Assembly: GCA_029559475.1 (NCBI GenBank)
Contig: JAKQBN010000063.1
Span: 1-32,621 of the forward strand
Source of the DNA: a bacterium
GTDB taxonomy: Bacteria; UBA4055
DNA: 32,621 nucleotides
Direction of reading: 5' to 3'
The notes beneath the pieces are model-generated. The model was not told where the DNA came from and did not search any database. It saw only the letters and a program-made list of their open reading frames with translations. The position numbers and the translations under genes are program-made. Position 1 is the stretch's first letter. Each line of letters starts with the position of its first letter. Positions 16,641 through 24,971 of this stretch are shown here, piece by piece.

Positions 16641-18050
16641 TTGTTCAAAAAATATGATGATGCCTGCGCATATCTTACAGCTTTCGATACTGACAATTCA
16701 ATGCAGATCCTGGATCAGATCGGTCATATACTCAAAGGTTCGGACATGGAAACCGGCCTGTATTTAAATGTGCTTTTGAAAAAAGCCACAGCATTCGGAA
16801 TGGAGGGCAGTAATTCTGAAGCTAAACATTTAGTTACATACTCTCTTAATCTGCTGACAAAAACTAAAACAGAGAATGAAAATGAGATCCGGAGAAATTT
16901 CTATACTCTTCTTGCGGATATTTACAGATACGAGATGAACAAAAACCGCGCACTTCACTATATGAAAACTGCTTTAGAATACGCCCGAAAAACCCATGAT
17001 AATAAAGCTGTCGCTATGAATCAAATTTATCTGGGAGCGGTTTATCTTTACTTTGAAATGCCTGATCAGGCAGCGACACATTTCAATACGTCACAGAAAA
17101 CAGCTGAAGAACACGGACTGTCTGACATTCTGGAAGCTCTGAAAGGATACAGGGCGACAATGTATAAATATACAGGAAATTTTACCGATGCTATTTCTTA
17201 TTTCAAAAAGAAAATACTAGATCATTCTGCGGGTGCTACTACTTCCCAAAAAGCGTTTTTGTTTGGTAAATATGCCGATTTAATGCTTTACACAGGCGAA
17301 CTGGGCGAAAGTCTTGATTATTTTAACAGATCTATCGATCTTATGAAAAAGCATCCAGAGATAGTTACTTTAAAAAGGATTCATCTTTTAACCTCGACGA
17401 AAAAAGCTCTGGTTCTGATAAAACTGAACGATTACAGAGAAGCTTTGAACCTCTGCGAAGAAAACTTAATAACAGCCAAAAAGCTCGGAGATAAAAATCT
17501 TTTAACGACCAATTTATCCTATATTCAGATAATGCATGCGGCTTCAGGAAATGTTTCTGAATCTGAAAAGCATCTGAACGATATTATGGTTCTTTTAAAA
17601 AACAATCATAAGCCGGATCTTGAATATAAGTATTTATTAGGTAAAGGTCTGATTCATAAAGCTCTTGGTGAATTTAAAAAAGCCGAAGAATATCTGATCC
17701 GGGCAGTAAATACTGCGGAGAAAATTTCGCGCGGCGGGATAGAATATTTTGCGTCAGCAATATCTCTTTCAGACCTTTACTGTATGATGCAGAAGAGCGA
17801 AGAAGCCCATAAACATGCGGATCAAATAATTTACAGAGCTTCTGCTGCTAACCTTCATTCCCAGTCGTTCAAAGCAGAAATGCTTAAAATTAAATCCGAT
17901 TATTTCCTTTATGCGGATCATAAAGGCTATCTGAAGTATCTGAAAGGACTGGATAAAACCGGACTTAATGATGAAATAAAATACTATATTGAGAGCCAGA
18001 TTTTAAGTGTATCGAGGATCGCCCGCAGAGCTTCAGATTCGTTTTTATAG
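16641..18050 (+). CDS. TPR-repeat protein, probably coupled or once fused to the upstream gene
   Basis: 469 aa from a TTG at 16641 (GGAA 7 bases upstream). Almost the whole length is tetratricopeptide repeats of about 34-40 residues; clear ones begin at AMNQIYLGAVYLYFEMPDQA, LKGYRATMYKYTGNFTDAIS, GKYADLMLYTGELGESLDYF, KKALVLIKLNDYREALNLCE and LGKGLIHKALGEFKKAEEYL. There is no signal peptide, membrane helix or enzymatic domain, so it is a cytosolic scaffold for protein binding. The start is uncertain: the frame is open back to the TAA (16602-16604) of the upstream gene, and codons 16629-16640 still read like a TPR helix (LEKI). An ATG after a good AAAGGA site, at 16616, is in another frame and is followed at once by TGA. 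A split HTH-integrase-TPR protein is therefore a real alternative. Confidence 0.75.
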   Translation: MFKKYDDACAYLTAFDTDNSMQILDQIGHILKGSDMETGLYLNVLLKKATAFGMEGSNSEAKHLVTYSLNLLTKTKTENENEIRRNFYTLLADIYRYEMNKNRALHYMKTALEYARKTHDNKAVAMNQIYLGAVYLYFEMPDQAATHFNTSQKTAEEHGLSDILEALKGYRATMYKYTGNFTDAISYFKKKILDHSAGATTSQKAFLFGKYADLMLYTGELGESLDYFNRSIDLMKKHPEIVTLKRIHLLTSTKKALVLIKLNDYREALNLCEENLITAKKLGDKNLLTTNLSYIQIMHAASGNVSESEKHLNDIMVLLKNNHKPDLEYKYLLGKGLIHKALGEFKKAEEYLIRAVNTAEKISRGGIEYFASAISLSDLYCMMQKSEEAHKHADQIIYRASAANLHSQSFKAEMLKIKSDYFLYADHKGYLKYLKGLDKTGLNDEIKYYIESQILSVSRIARRASDSFL

Positions 18051-18092
18051 CTAAAATGGGAAGAAAAATAAAAAAAAAGGTTTGAAGTTGTT

Positions 18093-18121
18093 TTGCGAAT
18101 TGTAAATAGTTATTATACAAT
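18093..18121 (+). promoter_or_regulatory. Candidate promoter of a small RNA
   Basis: TTGCGA (18093-18098), 17 bases, TACAAT (18116-18121). The start point would fall at about 18128, at the foot of the first C-loop hairpin. An overlapping alternative is TTGTTT (18088-18093), 17 bases, TATTAT (18111-18116). The -10 box does not follow the TAnnTT form of the other promoters here. Confidence 0.35.
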
Positions 18122-18127
18122 CACGAA

Positions 18128-18191
18128 AGCATCCCCGAATGCTACTCTCACTCCCCTAGTGAAAAAAAGACAGAGAAATCTGTCTTTTTTT
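18128..18191 (+). ncRNA. Candidate small RNA with two C-rich loops and a terminator
   Basis: Three hairpins lie end to end. First, AGCAT (18128-18132) and ATGCT (18139-18143) enclose CCCCGA. Second, CACT (18149-18152) and AGTG (18158-18161) enclose CCCCT. Third is the terminator. Exposed CCCC loops are typical of small RNAs that pair with G-rich ribosome sites. The sequence lies between the TPR gene and rpsO and has no coding frame. If the promoter is not real, this is only a decorated 3' end of the TPR message. Confidence 0.4.
18162..18191 (+). terminator. Strong intrinsic terminator upstream of rpsO
   Basis: A perfect 13-base-pair stem, 18162-18174 with 18179-18191 (core AGACAGA/TCTGTCT), closed by a GAAA tetraloop; its 3' arm is a run of T. 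It ends the TPR transcript or the candidate small RNA and insulates rpsO. Confidence 0.85.
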
Positions 18192-18211
18192 ATTACCGGA
18201 AGAATCGTTTC

Positions 18212-18242
18212 TTGACATTTCAAAAACAAATTCGTAAATTTG
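18212..18242 (+). promoter_or_regulatory. Promoter of rpsO
   Basis: TTGACA (18212-18217), 17-base spacer, TAAATTTG (18235-18242): a consensus -35 box joined to a perfect TAnnTTTG box. The start point near 18248 places the whole three-way junction at 18259-18291 inside the leader. Confidence 0.7.
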
Positions 18243-18258
18243 CCGGTCTAAAATGATT

Positions 18259-18291
18259 CCGGCTCGGGTGAGATGGTATAATCCATGCTGG
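18259..18291 (+). promoter_or_regulatory. rpsO leader, predicted S15-binding three-way junction
   Basis: Contiguous pairing blocks form a three-way junction: outer helix CCGG (18259-18262) with CTGG (18288-18291, one G-U pair), hairpin CTC-GGGT-GAG (18263-18272), hairpin ATGG-TATAAT-CCAT (18273-18286), one unpaired G. S15 binds a three-way junction in 16S rRNA, and in several bacteria its mRNA leader imitates that site to repress translation when free S15 accumulates. The ribosome site AAAGGAG lies 16 bases downstream. The fold is my hand reading. Confidence 0.5.
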
Positions 18292-18319
18292 GCGGCAATT
18301 GAAAACAAAGGAGATACAA

Positions 18320-18592
18320 ATGATCAGTAAAGAAGTAAAAGCGGAGATAATGAAAAAGTACGGAAGTACTCCGACTGATTCAGGCAGACCTGAAGTTCAG
18401 ATCGTCATTATTTCTACAAGAGTTAAAGAACTTACAAATCACCTGATGGCGAACAAAAAAGACAATCATTCAAGAAGAGGTTTAAGACTGATGCTGGGTC
18501 AAAGAGGTAAACTGTTGAAATATCTTAAGGCATTGGATATTGCAAGATACAGAGCCTTGATCAAGGATCTGGAACTGAAAGACAGATACTAA
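18320..18592 (+). CDS. rpsO: 30S ribosomal protein S15
   Basis: 90 aa, the usual size. MISKEVKAEIMKKYGSTPTDSGRPEVQ is the standard S15 start; LTNHLMANKKDNHSRRGL and the KLLKYL...RYRALIKDL helices complete the four-helix protein. S15 binds 16S rRNA early in small-subunit assembly. The ATG at 18320 has an AAAGGAG site 5 bases upstream; an in-frame TTG at 18299 would precede that site and is not used. It is a single-gene transcript with its own promoter, a likely autoregulatory leader, and a terminator 20 bases after the stop. Its TAA shares bases with the stop of mrdA on the other strand (4-base convergent overlap). pnp, the usual neighbour, is absent. Confidence 0.97.
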   Translation: MISKEVKAEIMKKYGSTPTDSGRPEVQIVIISTRVKELTNHLMANKKDNHSRRGLRLMLGQRGKLLKYLKALDIARYRALIKDLELKDRY

Positions 18593-20361
18593 GGTTTATC
18601 AGATTTAACAGGCCCCTCTTCTGCAGGGGCTTTTTTATTTTTCGAATTGTACCAGAACTCGAAAATATCTTTCGCGATCAGAGCGGCCCCGCTTCCGTGC
18701 TGGCCGAATTCTTCGAATACAGTGACGGTTATCTCAGGATCATCGTATGGTCCGTAAGATGTGAACCACGCGTGATCATCACCGTGAGGATTCTGGGCAG
18801 TGCCTGTTTTGCCGGCGAAGCTGATAATGCTGCTTTTCGATCTTATTGCCGTACCGCCCCAAGTGTTTACAACGAGATACATTCCTTTTCTGACCACCGA
18901 AAGTATCTTAGGATCTAAATCTATGGTATCCGATGCTGTTGAATCAAAATACGCGAACTCTCCGTCATTTCCGTATTTATGAAGAAGGTGCGGCGTGAAT
19001 TTTATCCCGCCGTTCGCGATAATAGATGTGTAATTCGCTATTTGGAGAGGAGTGACTAAAAGCTCACCCTGCCCTATCATGAGGTTGGCGCTTCTTCCGT
19101 CAAGGTCGCCGGTTATTCTTTTTTTATAGTATTTAATATCAGGCACCAGTCCGCTTCTTTCGAATCTGAGATCTATTCCTGTCTTTTTCCCGAAGCCGAG
19201 CCTGTTTAAAGTGTTTTTCCATTTATCAAGATTTATTCTTATCGCGATATCATAAAAATATGTATCGCAGGACTGATATAACGCCGAGAGCATATCCACA
19301 TTACCGTGACCTCCCTGCCTGTTCCAGCATTTAATAAATCGGTTTCCGATCTGCATTCCCCCGGGGCAGTTAACCTTATCAGAAGGAGATTTGAGCTTCT
19401 GTTCAGTTGCGGCAAGAATAGTAGCCATTTTTATAACAGATCCCGGCGGATAAAGGCCCATGATAGTTTTATTATATAGTGGTTCAGCAGGATCTTCCGA
19501 CCATTTTTTCCATTCCTCTTTAGACAGTTTTTTATTAAACAGATCGACAGGATAATCAGGTTTACTTACCATCGCAAGGATCTCGCCGTTCTTACAGTTC
19601 TGCACGACAACCGAACCTGATTTTCCGCTCAATAATCTTTCTATGTACTGCTGAAGGGTCAGATCGAGGCTAAGATAAATATCTTTTCCCCTCTTTGCCT
19701 CCTTCCATTCCTCTTTTTTATATTCCGAGATCTTATTTCCCTTAACGTCTTTGATCTCCATCATCATTCCCTTCTCTCCCCTGAGTAGAGAATCGTAAAC
19801 GAATTCGATACCTTTTTTACCTACGAGATCCCCATAAGAAATGTCAGTTTTAAGCTCTTCTGCCTCTTTCGCCTCTCCGAGATAACCGAGAAGATGCGGC
19901 GCGGAATTTATTATGAATTTTCGGGACCATTCTTTTTTTATATAGATCCCTCTGAGTTCTTTTCTGTTCTCTGTGAATGATGAATATACAGAAAAATCAA
20001 TATCGCGCATAATTCTGAAAAATCTGTCAGCGTGAACTTCGGGAGCTGTCAGCATAGATAAAAGAGTGTCTTTTTCGATGCCGAGATTTTCAGTAACAAA
20101 AGAGAAAGAGCTTTCGTTCTTTAAAAACTGTTCGGGGATCGCATAAAGGTTATATGCGTACTGATTATCGATCAGAAGAGTGCCGTTCCTGTCGAATATC
20201 CGCCCTCTTGAAGGTTCGACGACAATAGTCCGGACACGGTTCAATTCCGATCTTTCTTTCAGATCTTCATCGAAGTGCTGAAGATATATGATCCTCGCCA
20301 GTATAATAACGAAGGCCGCAAGTGTAAGATAAAAAAATACTTTTACTCTTGAATGATCCAT
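18589..20361 (-). CDS. mrdA: Penicillin-binding protein 2 (elongation transpeptidase)
   Basis: 590 aa. One N-terminal membrane helix (about 9-27), a dimerisation/pedestal region beginning RTIVVEPSRGRIFDRNG, and a transpeptidase domain with all three motifs: S308-V-I-K311 in YPPGSVIKMA, S364-C-D366 in LYQSCDTYFYD, and K518-T-G520 in GKTGTAQN. It cross-links peptidoglycan during side-wall growth with RodA and the Mre proteins. It is the last gene of the minus-strand block, one base after mreD; rodA is not adjacent. Its final codons (APAEEGP region) carry the inverted repeat that serves as the rpsO terminator on the other strand. Confidence 0.95.
   Translation of the reverse strand: MDHSRVKVFFYLTLAAFVIILARIIYLQHFDEDLKERSELNRVRTIVVEPSRGRIFDRNGTLLIDNQYAYNLYAIPEQFLKNESSFSFVTENLGIEKDTLLSMLTAPEVHADRFFRIMRDIDFSVYSSFTENRKELRGIYIKKEWSRKFIINSAPHLLGYLGEAKEAEELKTDISYGDLVGKKGIEFVYDSLLRGEKGMMMEIKDVKGNKISEYKKEEWKEAKRGKDIYLSLDLTLQQYIERLLSGKSGSVVVQNCKNGEILAMVSKPDYPVDLFNKKLSKEEWKKWSEDPAEPLYNKTIMGLYPPGSVIKMATILAATEQKLKSPSDKVNCPGGMQIGNRFIKCWNRQGGHGNVDMLSALYQSCDTYFYDIAIRINLDKWKNTLNRLGFGKKTGIDLRFERSGLVPDIKYYKKRITGDLDGRSANLMIGQGELLVTPLQIANYTSIIANGGIKFTPHLLHKYGNDGEFAYFDSTASDTIDLDPKILSVVRKGMYLVVNTWGGTAIRSKSSIISFAGKTGTAQNPHGDDHAWFTSYGPYDDPEITVTVFEEFGQHGSGAALIAKDIFEFWYNSKNKKAPAEEGPVKSDKP
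18612..18636 (+). terminator. rpsO terminator, inside the mrdA coding end
   Basis: GCCCCT (18612-18617) pairs with AGGGGC (18625-18630) over a 7-base loop and is followed by six T (18631-18636), then ATTTTT. It is 20 bases past the rpsO stop and lies wholly inside the 3' end of mrdA, read on the opposite strand. Confidence 0.85.
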
Positions 20362-20362
20362 A

Positions 20363-20830
20363 TTATTTTGTCGGTTTTAATGAATGCAGTATTACGGCGA
20401 TGACCAGAGTATATGCAGTTGAAGGTATAACGACAGTAAGCATATTTCTGAAAAAGCCGAGGCCGGATAGTGTGACCAATGAGATGAGAAAAGACGAAAA
20501 CAAGATCATAATAAGATATACAAGCGTTCTTTTATATCCGGGAAGATAAGAAATAGTTCTTTTGTAAAATGAAGTAAAAAAGCAAACTATACAATAAGAA
20601 AGTGAAGATATCCCTATGACGTCGCCGATCACAAGATCGAGCGCGAGGCCGGCGGAAAATCCCCATATAACGTTTTTACCGGGTTCAGGATCGCTAAAAG
20701 ATCTCCTAAGCAGAAAAACTATAAGAATGTCAGGCCTAACATTATATACAGAATACAGCCATGAAAATTTCAGGCTGATGAAGATTATCAGGAATAAAAG
20801 CAGGGCGTATTTGATGTGTTCTCTTATCAT
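20363..20830 (-). CDS. mreD: Rod shape-determining protein MreD
   Basis: 155 aa and almost entirely hydrophobic, with five or six membrane helices. The opening YALLLFLIIFISLKFSWLYSVYNVRPDILIVFLL and the GFSAGLALDLVIGDVIGISSLSY segment are typical of MreD. It is an inner-membrane part of the elongasome, linking MreC to PBP2/RodA. Sequence conservation in this family is low, so the call leans on topology and on its place between mreC and mrdA. Its ATG overlaps the mreC stop by 4 bases. Confidence 0.88.
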   Translation of the reverse strand: MIREHIKYALLLFLIIFISLKFSWLYSVYNVRPDILIVFLLRRSFSDPEPGKNVIWGFSAGLALDLVIGDVIGISSLSYCIVCFFTSFYKRTISYLPGYKRTLVYLIMILFSSFLISLVTLSGLGFFRNMLTVVIPSTAYTLVIAVILHSLKPTK

Positions 20831-21618
20831 TTTCCGGCTTTCTTTTTTAATACGAACACGTCGTCAAGCTGATCGAATTTCTGCGAAAATCTTACTTTGA
20901 TCTTTTTGTTGATAGTTGCAGATGAATCGGAAACTGTAACAACTTCCCCTACTAAAAGTCCCGGCGGGTAGATCGTACTGAAATCCGCTGTGAAAATGCT
21001 TTCTTTTACGGCTACTTCCGTAGTAATAGTGATCTCTTCGACAGATGCGTAATCCTGATCAACTGGGATAAGTATTCCATTTGCGCGGTTCATCTGCGTC
21101 CGGACGGCGATCCTGTTGGAAGGGTTGGATATGAGCTTTACTTTCGATATCCTGTCACCTGAATTGATTATTATACCCACTACGCCGTTCATTGATATAA
21201 CGACATCGTTCTCATTCACGTTCTTTTCTTTTCCCGCATTGATCAGAATTGTCCGTCCGTAGCTGTTGGGATCAATTCCGGATAAACGGGCATAGATATA
21301 TTCGAACGAATCAGGTATATCTATGGAAAGAAGTTCTTTCAGCCTTAAATTCTCATCAAAAGCTTCTGCGAATTTTATTCTCTCGTTCTCGGATTTTATC
21401 AGACGGGTCTTAAGATCAGTGATCTCATTTTCGAGCTCTCTTTTTTCTCTGAAAGAAAAATAATCGTAATTAATAAGGCTGAACGCGTCCATTCCGTAAG
21501 AAGACAGCGTGTCGTTAAAGGATGATTCGTTGAACAATATGAAAAAAACAGATATCAGTGTCGTCGAGATCAGATATATCCAATCCCTGTACAGCTTATG
21601 TCTGGGAGTAATTTTCAT
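20827..21618 (-). CDS. mreC: Rod shape-determining protein MreC
   Basis: 263 aa. One membrane helix near the N-terminus (about 12-28), a coiled coil (about 55-95, rich in E, K and L) and a periplasmic double beta-barrel with the family's ARLSGIDPNSYGRTILINAGKEKNV and GVVGIIINSGDRISKVKLISNPSNRIAV segments. MreC scaffolds the elongasome and activates PBP2. It follows mreB by 26 bases and overlaps mreD by 4 bases. Confidence 0.93.
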   Translation of the reverse strand: MKITPRHKLYRDWIYLISTTLISVFFILFNESSFNDTLSSYGMDAFSLINYDYFSFREKRELENEITDLKTRLIKSENERIKFAEAFDENLRLKELLSIDIPDSFEYIYARLSGIDPNSYGRTILINAGKEKNVNENDVVISMNGVVGIIINSGDRISKVKLISNPSNRIAVRTQMNRANGILIPVDQDYASVEEITITTEVAVKESIFTADFSTIYPPGLLVGEVVTVSDSSATINKKIKVRFSQKFDQLDDVFVLKKKAGK

Positions 21619-21644
21619 CAGTGCATTTCCAAGAGAGGGAAGAT

Positions 21645-22682
<1,038 letters not shown>

Positions 22683-22692
22683 TTATTGTTTA

Positions 22693-24384
22693 TTAATGTC
22701 TGAAATGTCTGTTGCCGGCGAAGATCATAGCTATTCCGAGCTCGTCGCAGGCTTTTATCGAATCCTGATCGTTCTGCGATCCTCCAGGCTGAATTATATA
22801 TTTAATTCCGTAGGACGCCGCCGTTCTTACGGTATCGTCGAAAGGGAAGAAAGCATCGCTGGCAAGAACGGTCTGTTCCGATATAACTTTTCTGAAATAT
22901 TCCTCGAAGGGTATTTTTATGCCGAGCGAACGGTGTTCGTATTCAAGATTTTCACTAGCTTTCGTCATTGCGAGCTTTCTCAAAGAATCCACCCTGTTGG
23001 GCTGTCCGGCACCCATTCCGAGTACGGAAAAACCGTTTTCAGTTTTTCTGCAGAGAACGATCGCGTTAGATTTTGTATGTTTGCAGCATTTGTAAGAAAA
23101 TTCGGACAGCCTAAGCATTTCGTCCGAAAATCCGGCCTTCGTAACGGTATCGAGCTTTGAATATAGCTGATCGTCAACCGTCTGATACAAATAGCCGCCG
23201 TCGATCCTTTTAAAATTAAAGTCTTTGGCTTTTTTTGATGCTTCAAGATCTATTTTGAGAACTCTGACATTCTCGAAATTCTTTTTTGTAGTAATATATT
23301 CTAAGGCTTCTTTTGAATATGACGGCGCTATTATCACCTCAATGAATTTCCTTTTAATTTCTGATGGAACGAGTTTATCGTTCTCTACTGTAAATGAAAG
23401 GTGCTTTACTTCATCTCCTCTGAAAAACCTTAACGCGTCCATATCGAATTCCCTGTTGAACGCTATGACCGATCCCATAGCTGAAATAGGGTCTGAGAAC
23501 CAGGCTGTTTCTATTGCTTCTCTGATATTTTTTCCCGTCGCAGCACCGCACGGGTTCATGTGCTTGATCACGACAGCTGCCGGCTCGCTAAACTCAAGAA
23601 CTGTGTCCAGTGCCGCCTGTGCGTCCATATAATTGTTGTAGGACATTTCTTTTCCGTTTATCATGATCGCGCCGGCAAGCGTTCCCGAGGAATTCTCATC
23701 AGTGAACAGAACTCCTTTCTGATGAGAGTTTTCTCCATACCTGAGAACCTGGCCGCCGTTCAGAAAGACGGTTTTCTTCAAATTGTTTTTCAGCTTCTTT
23801 TCCAGATATTCAGAGATCATTGAATCATAACGGGATGTTTTCGCGAAGACCTTCAGCGCGAGTTCTTCTCTGAATTCCATGGTCGTTCCGCCATTTTCTT
23901 CGTATTCGGCGATAAAGCGCTCATAATCAGACGGATCCGTGATAACTGTCACGTATTTATAATTCTTCGAGCCGCTTCTAAGCATAGCCGGCCCGCCGAT
24001 ATCAATGTTCTCGATCGCTTCTTCAAGTGAAACATCAGGTTTTGCGACCGTCTGTTCGAACGGATAAAGGTTCACGACAAGCAGATCGATCATTCCCACG
24101 CCGTTAGAAGAGGCCTGCTCCATGTGCGCCGGATTATCCCTTACGCACAGTAAACCTCCGTGAACTTTCGGATTCAGTGTCTTTATTCTGCCGTCCATCA
24201 TTTCCGGAAAGTTTGTAAGTTCAGTAATTTCCTTAACTTTTATCCCGTTCTGATCAAGCAGTTTAAATGTTCCGCCTGTTGAAAATATTTCGATCCCCTT
24301 TTTATCGAGATATCGTGCGAATTCAATCGCGCCGGTCTTGTCCGATAAAGATATTATGGCTCTTTTTATTTCTCTAATATCCAT
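22693..24384 (-). CDS. purH: Bifunctional AICAR formyltransferase/IMP cyclohydrolase
   Basis: 563 aa, a little longer than the common 510-535. The N-terminal MGS-like IMP cyclohydrolase domain has SDKTG (14-18), STGGTFKLL and DGRIKTLNPKVHGG (64-77). The formyltransferase domain has YGENSHQ (216-222), KHMNPCG (274-280) with the catalytic Lys-His pair, SDAFFPFDD and QPGGSQND. It carries out the last two steps of IMP synthesis. The usual RYGENPHQ has Ser in place of Pro here. Its ATG overlaps the purN stop by one base (TAATG), so the two purine genes are coupled. Confidence 0.95.
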   Translation of the reverse strand: MDIREIKRAIISLSDKTGAIEFARYLDKKGIEIFSTGGTFKLLDQNGIKVKEITELTNFPEMMDGRIKTLNPKVHGGLLCVRDNPAHMEQASSNGVGMIDLLVVNLYPFEQTVAKPDVSLEEAIENIDIGGPAMLRSGSKNYKYVTVITDPSDYERFIAEYEENGGTTMEFREELALKVFAKTSRYDSMISEYLEKKLKNNLKKTVFLNGGQVLRYGENSHQKGVLFTDENSSGTLAGAIMINGKEMSYNNYMDAQAALDTVLEFSEPAAVVIKHMNPCGAATGKNIREAIETAWFSDPISAMGSVIAFNREFDMDALRFFRGDEVKHLSFTVENDKLVPSEIKRKFIEVIIAPSYSKEALEYITTKKNFENVRVLKIDLEASKKAKDFNFKRIDGGYLYQTVDDQLYSKLDTVTKAGFSDEMLRLSEFSYKCCKHTKSNAIVLCRKTENGFSVLGMGAGQPNRVDSLRKLAMTKASENLEYEHRSLGIKIPFEEYFRKVISEQTVLASDAFFPFDDTVRTAASYGIKYIIQPGGSQNDQDSIKACDELGIAMIFAGNRHFRH

Positions 24385-24971
24385 TATTCTTCCCTGTCCT
24401 CAAGTATTTTTATCGCTTCGGAGTATATTCTGTGTTCGATCTCAAGAACACGTTTCTGAAGATTTTCAGGCGTCTCGTCAGGACCGATCTCTATCTTCTG
24501 TTGAAGAAGTATCCGTCCGTTATCATAGATCTCATCGACGAAATGAACTGTAGGACCTGAAAATATTTCTCCGCTTTCGATCACCGCCCGGTGCACATTC
24601 ATACCATGCATGCCCTTTCCTCCGAACTTCGGCAGAAGAGCGGGATGAATGTTAAGTATCCTGTTATTGAATTTTCTTACGATCTCCGGCGGTAGTTTTT
24701 TTAGATATCCTGCCAGAATTATAAGATTGATCTTATGCCTGTTCAGAAGATCAAGCTGGGCATCTAAGAATTCGTCTCTTGATAAATTATCCCGAGATAT
24801 CACGGCAGTATCTATTCCCAGCGATCTGGGATAATCCAGACCTGATACATCTCTGTTAGCTATAACTAGCCTGACTTTTGAAGAAATATTACCATTTAGA
24901 CTGCTGTCAATTATACTTTTAAGGTTGCTTCCCGAACCTGATATGTATGCTGCAATGTTATAGCTTTTCAT
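24384..24971 (-). CDS. purN: Phosphoribosylglycinamide formyltransferase
   Basis: 195 aa. ISGSGSNLKSI (10-20) binds the substrate phosphate, and the catalytic triad is Asn107 and His109 in ILNIHPALLP with Asp146 in VHFVDEIYDNGRILLQ. It transfers formyl from 10-formyl-THF to GAR in purine synthesis. It overlaps the acyl-CoA dehydrogenase stop by one base (TGATG) and purH by one base, an unusual placement of purine genes behind flavoprotein genes. Confidence 0.94.
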   Translation of the reverse strand: MKSYNIAAYISGSGSNLKSIIDSSLNGNISSKVRLVIANRDVSGLDYPRSLGIDTAVISRDNLSRDEFLDAQLDLLNRHKINLIILAGYLKKLPPEIVRKFNNRILNIHPALLPKFGGKGMHGMNVHRAVIESGEIFSGPTVHFVDEIYDNGRILLQQKIEIGPDETPENLQKRVLEIEHRIYSEAIKILEDREE

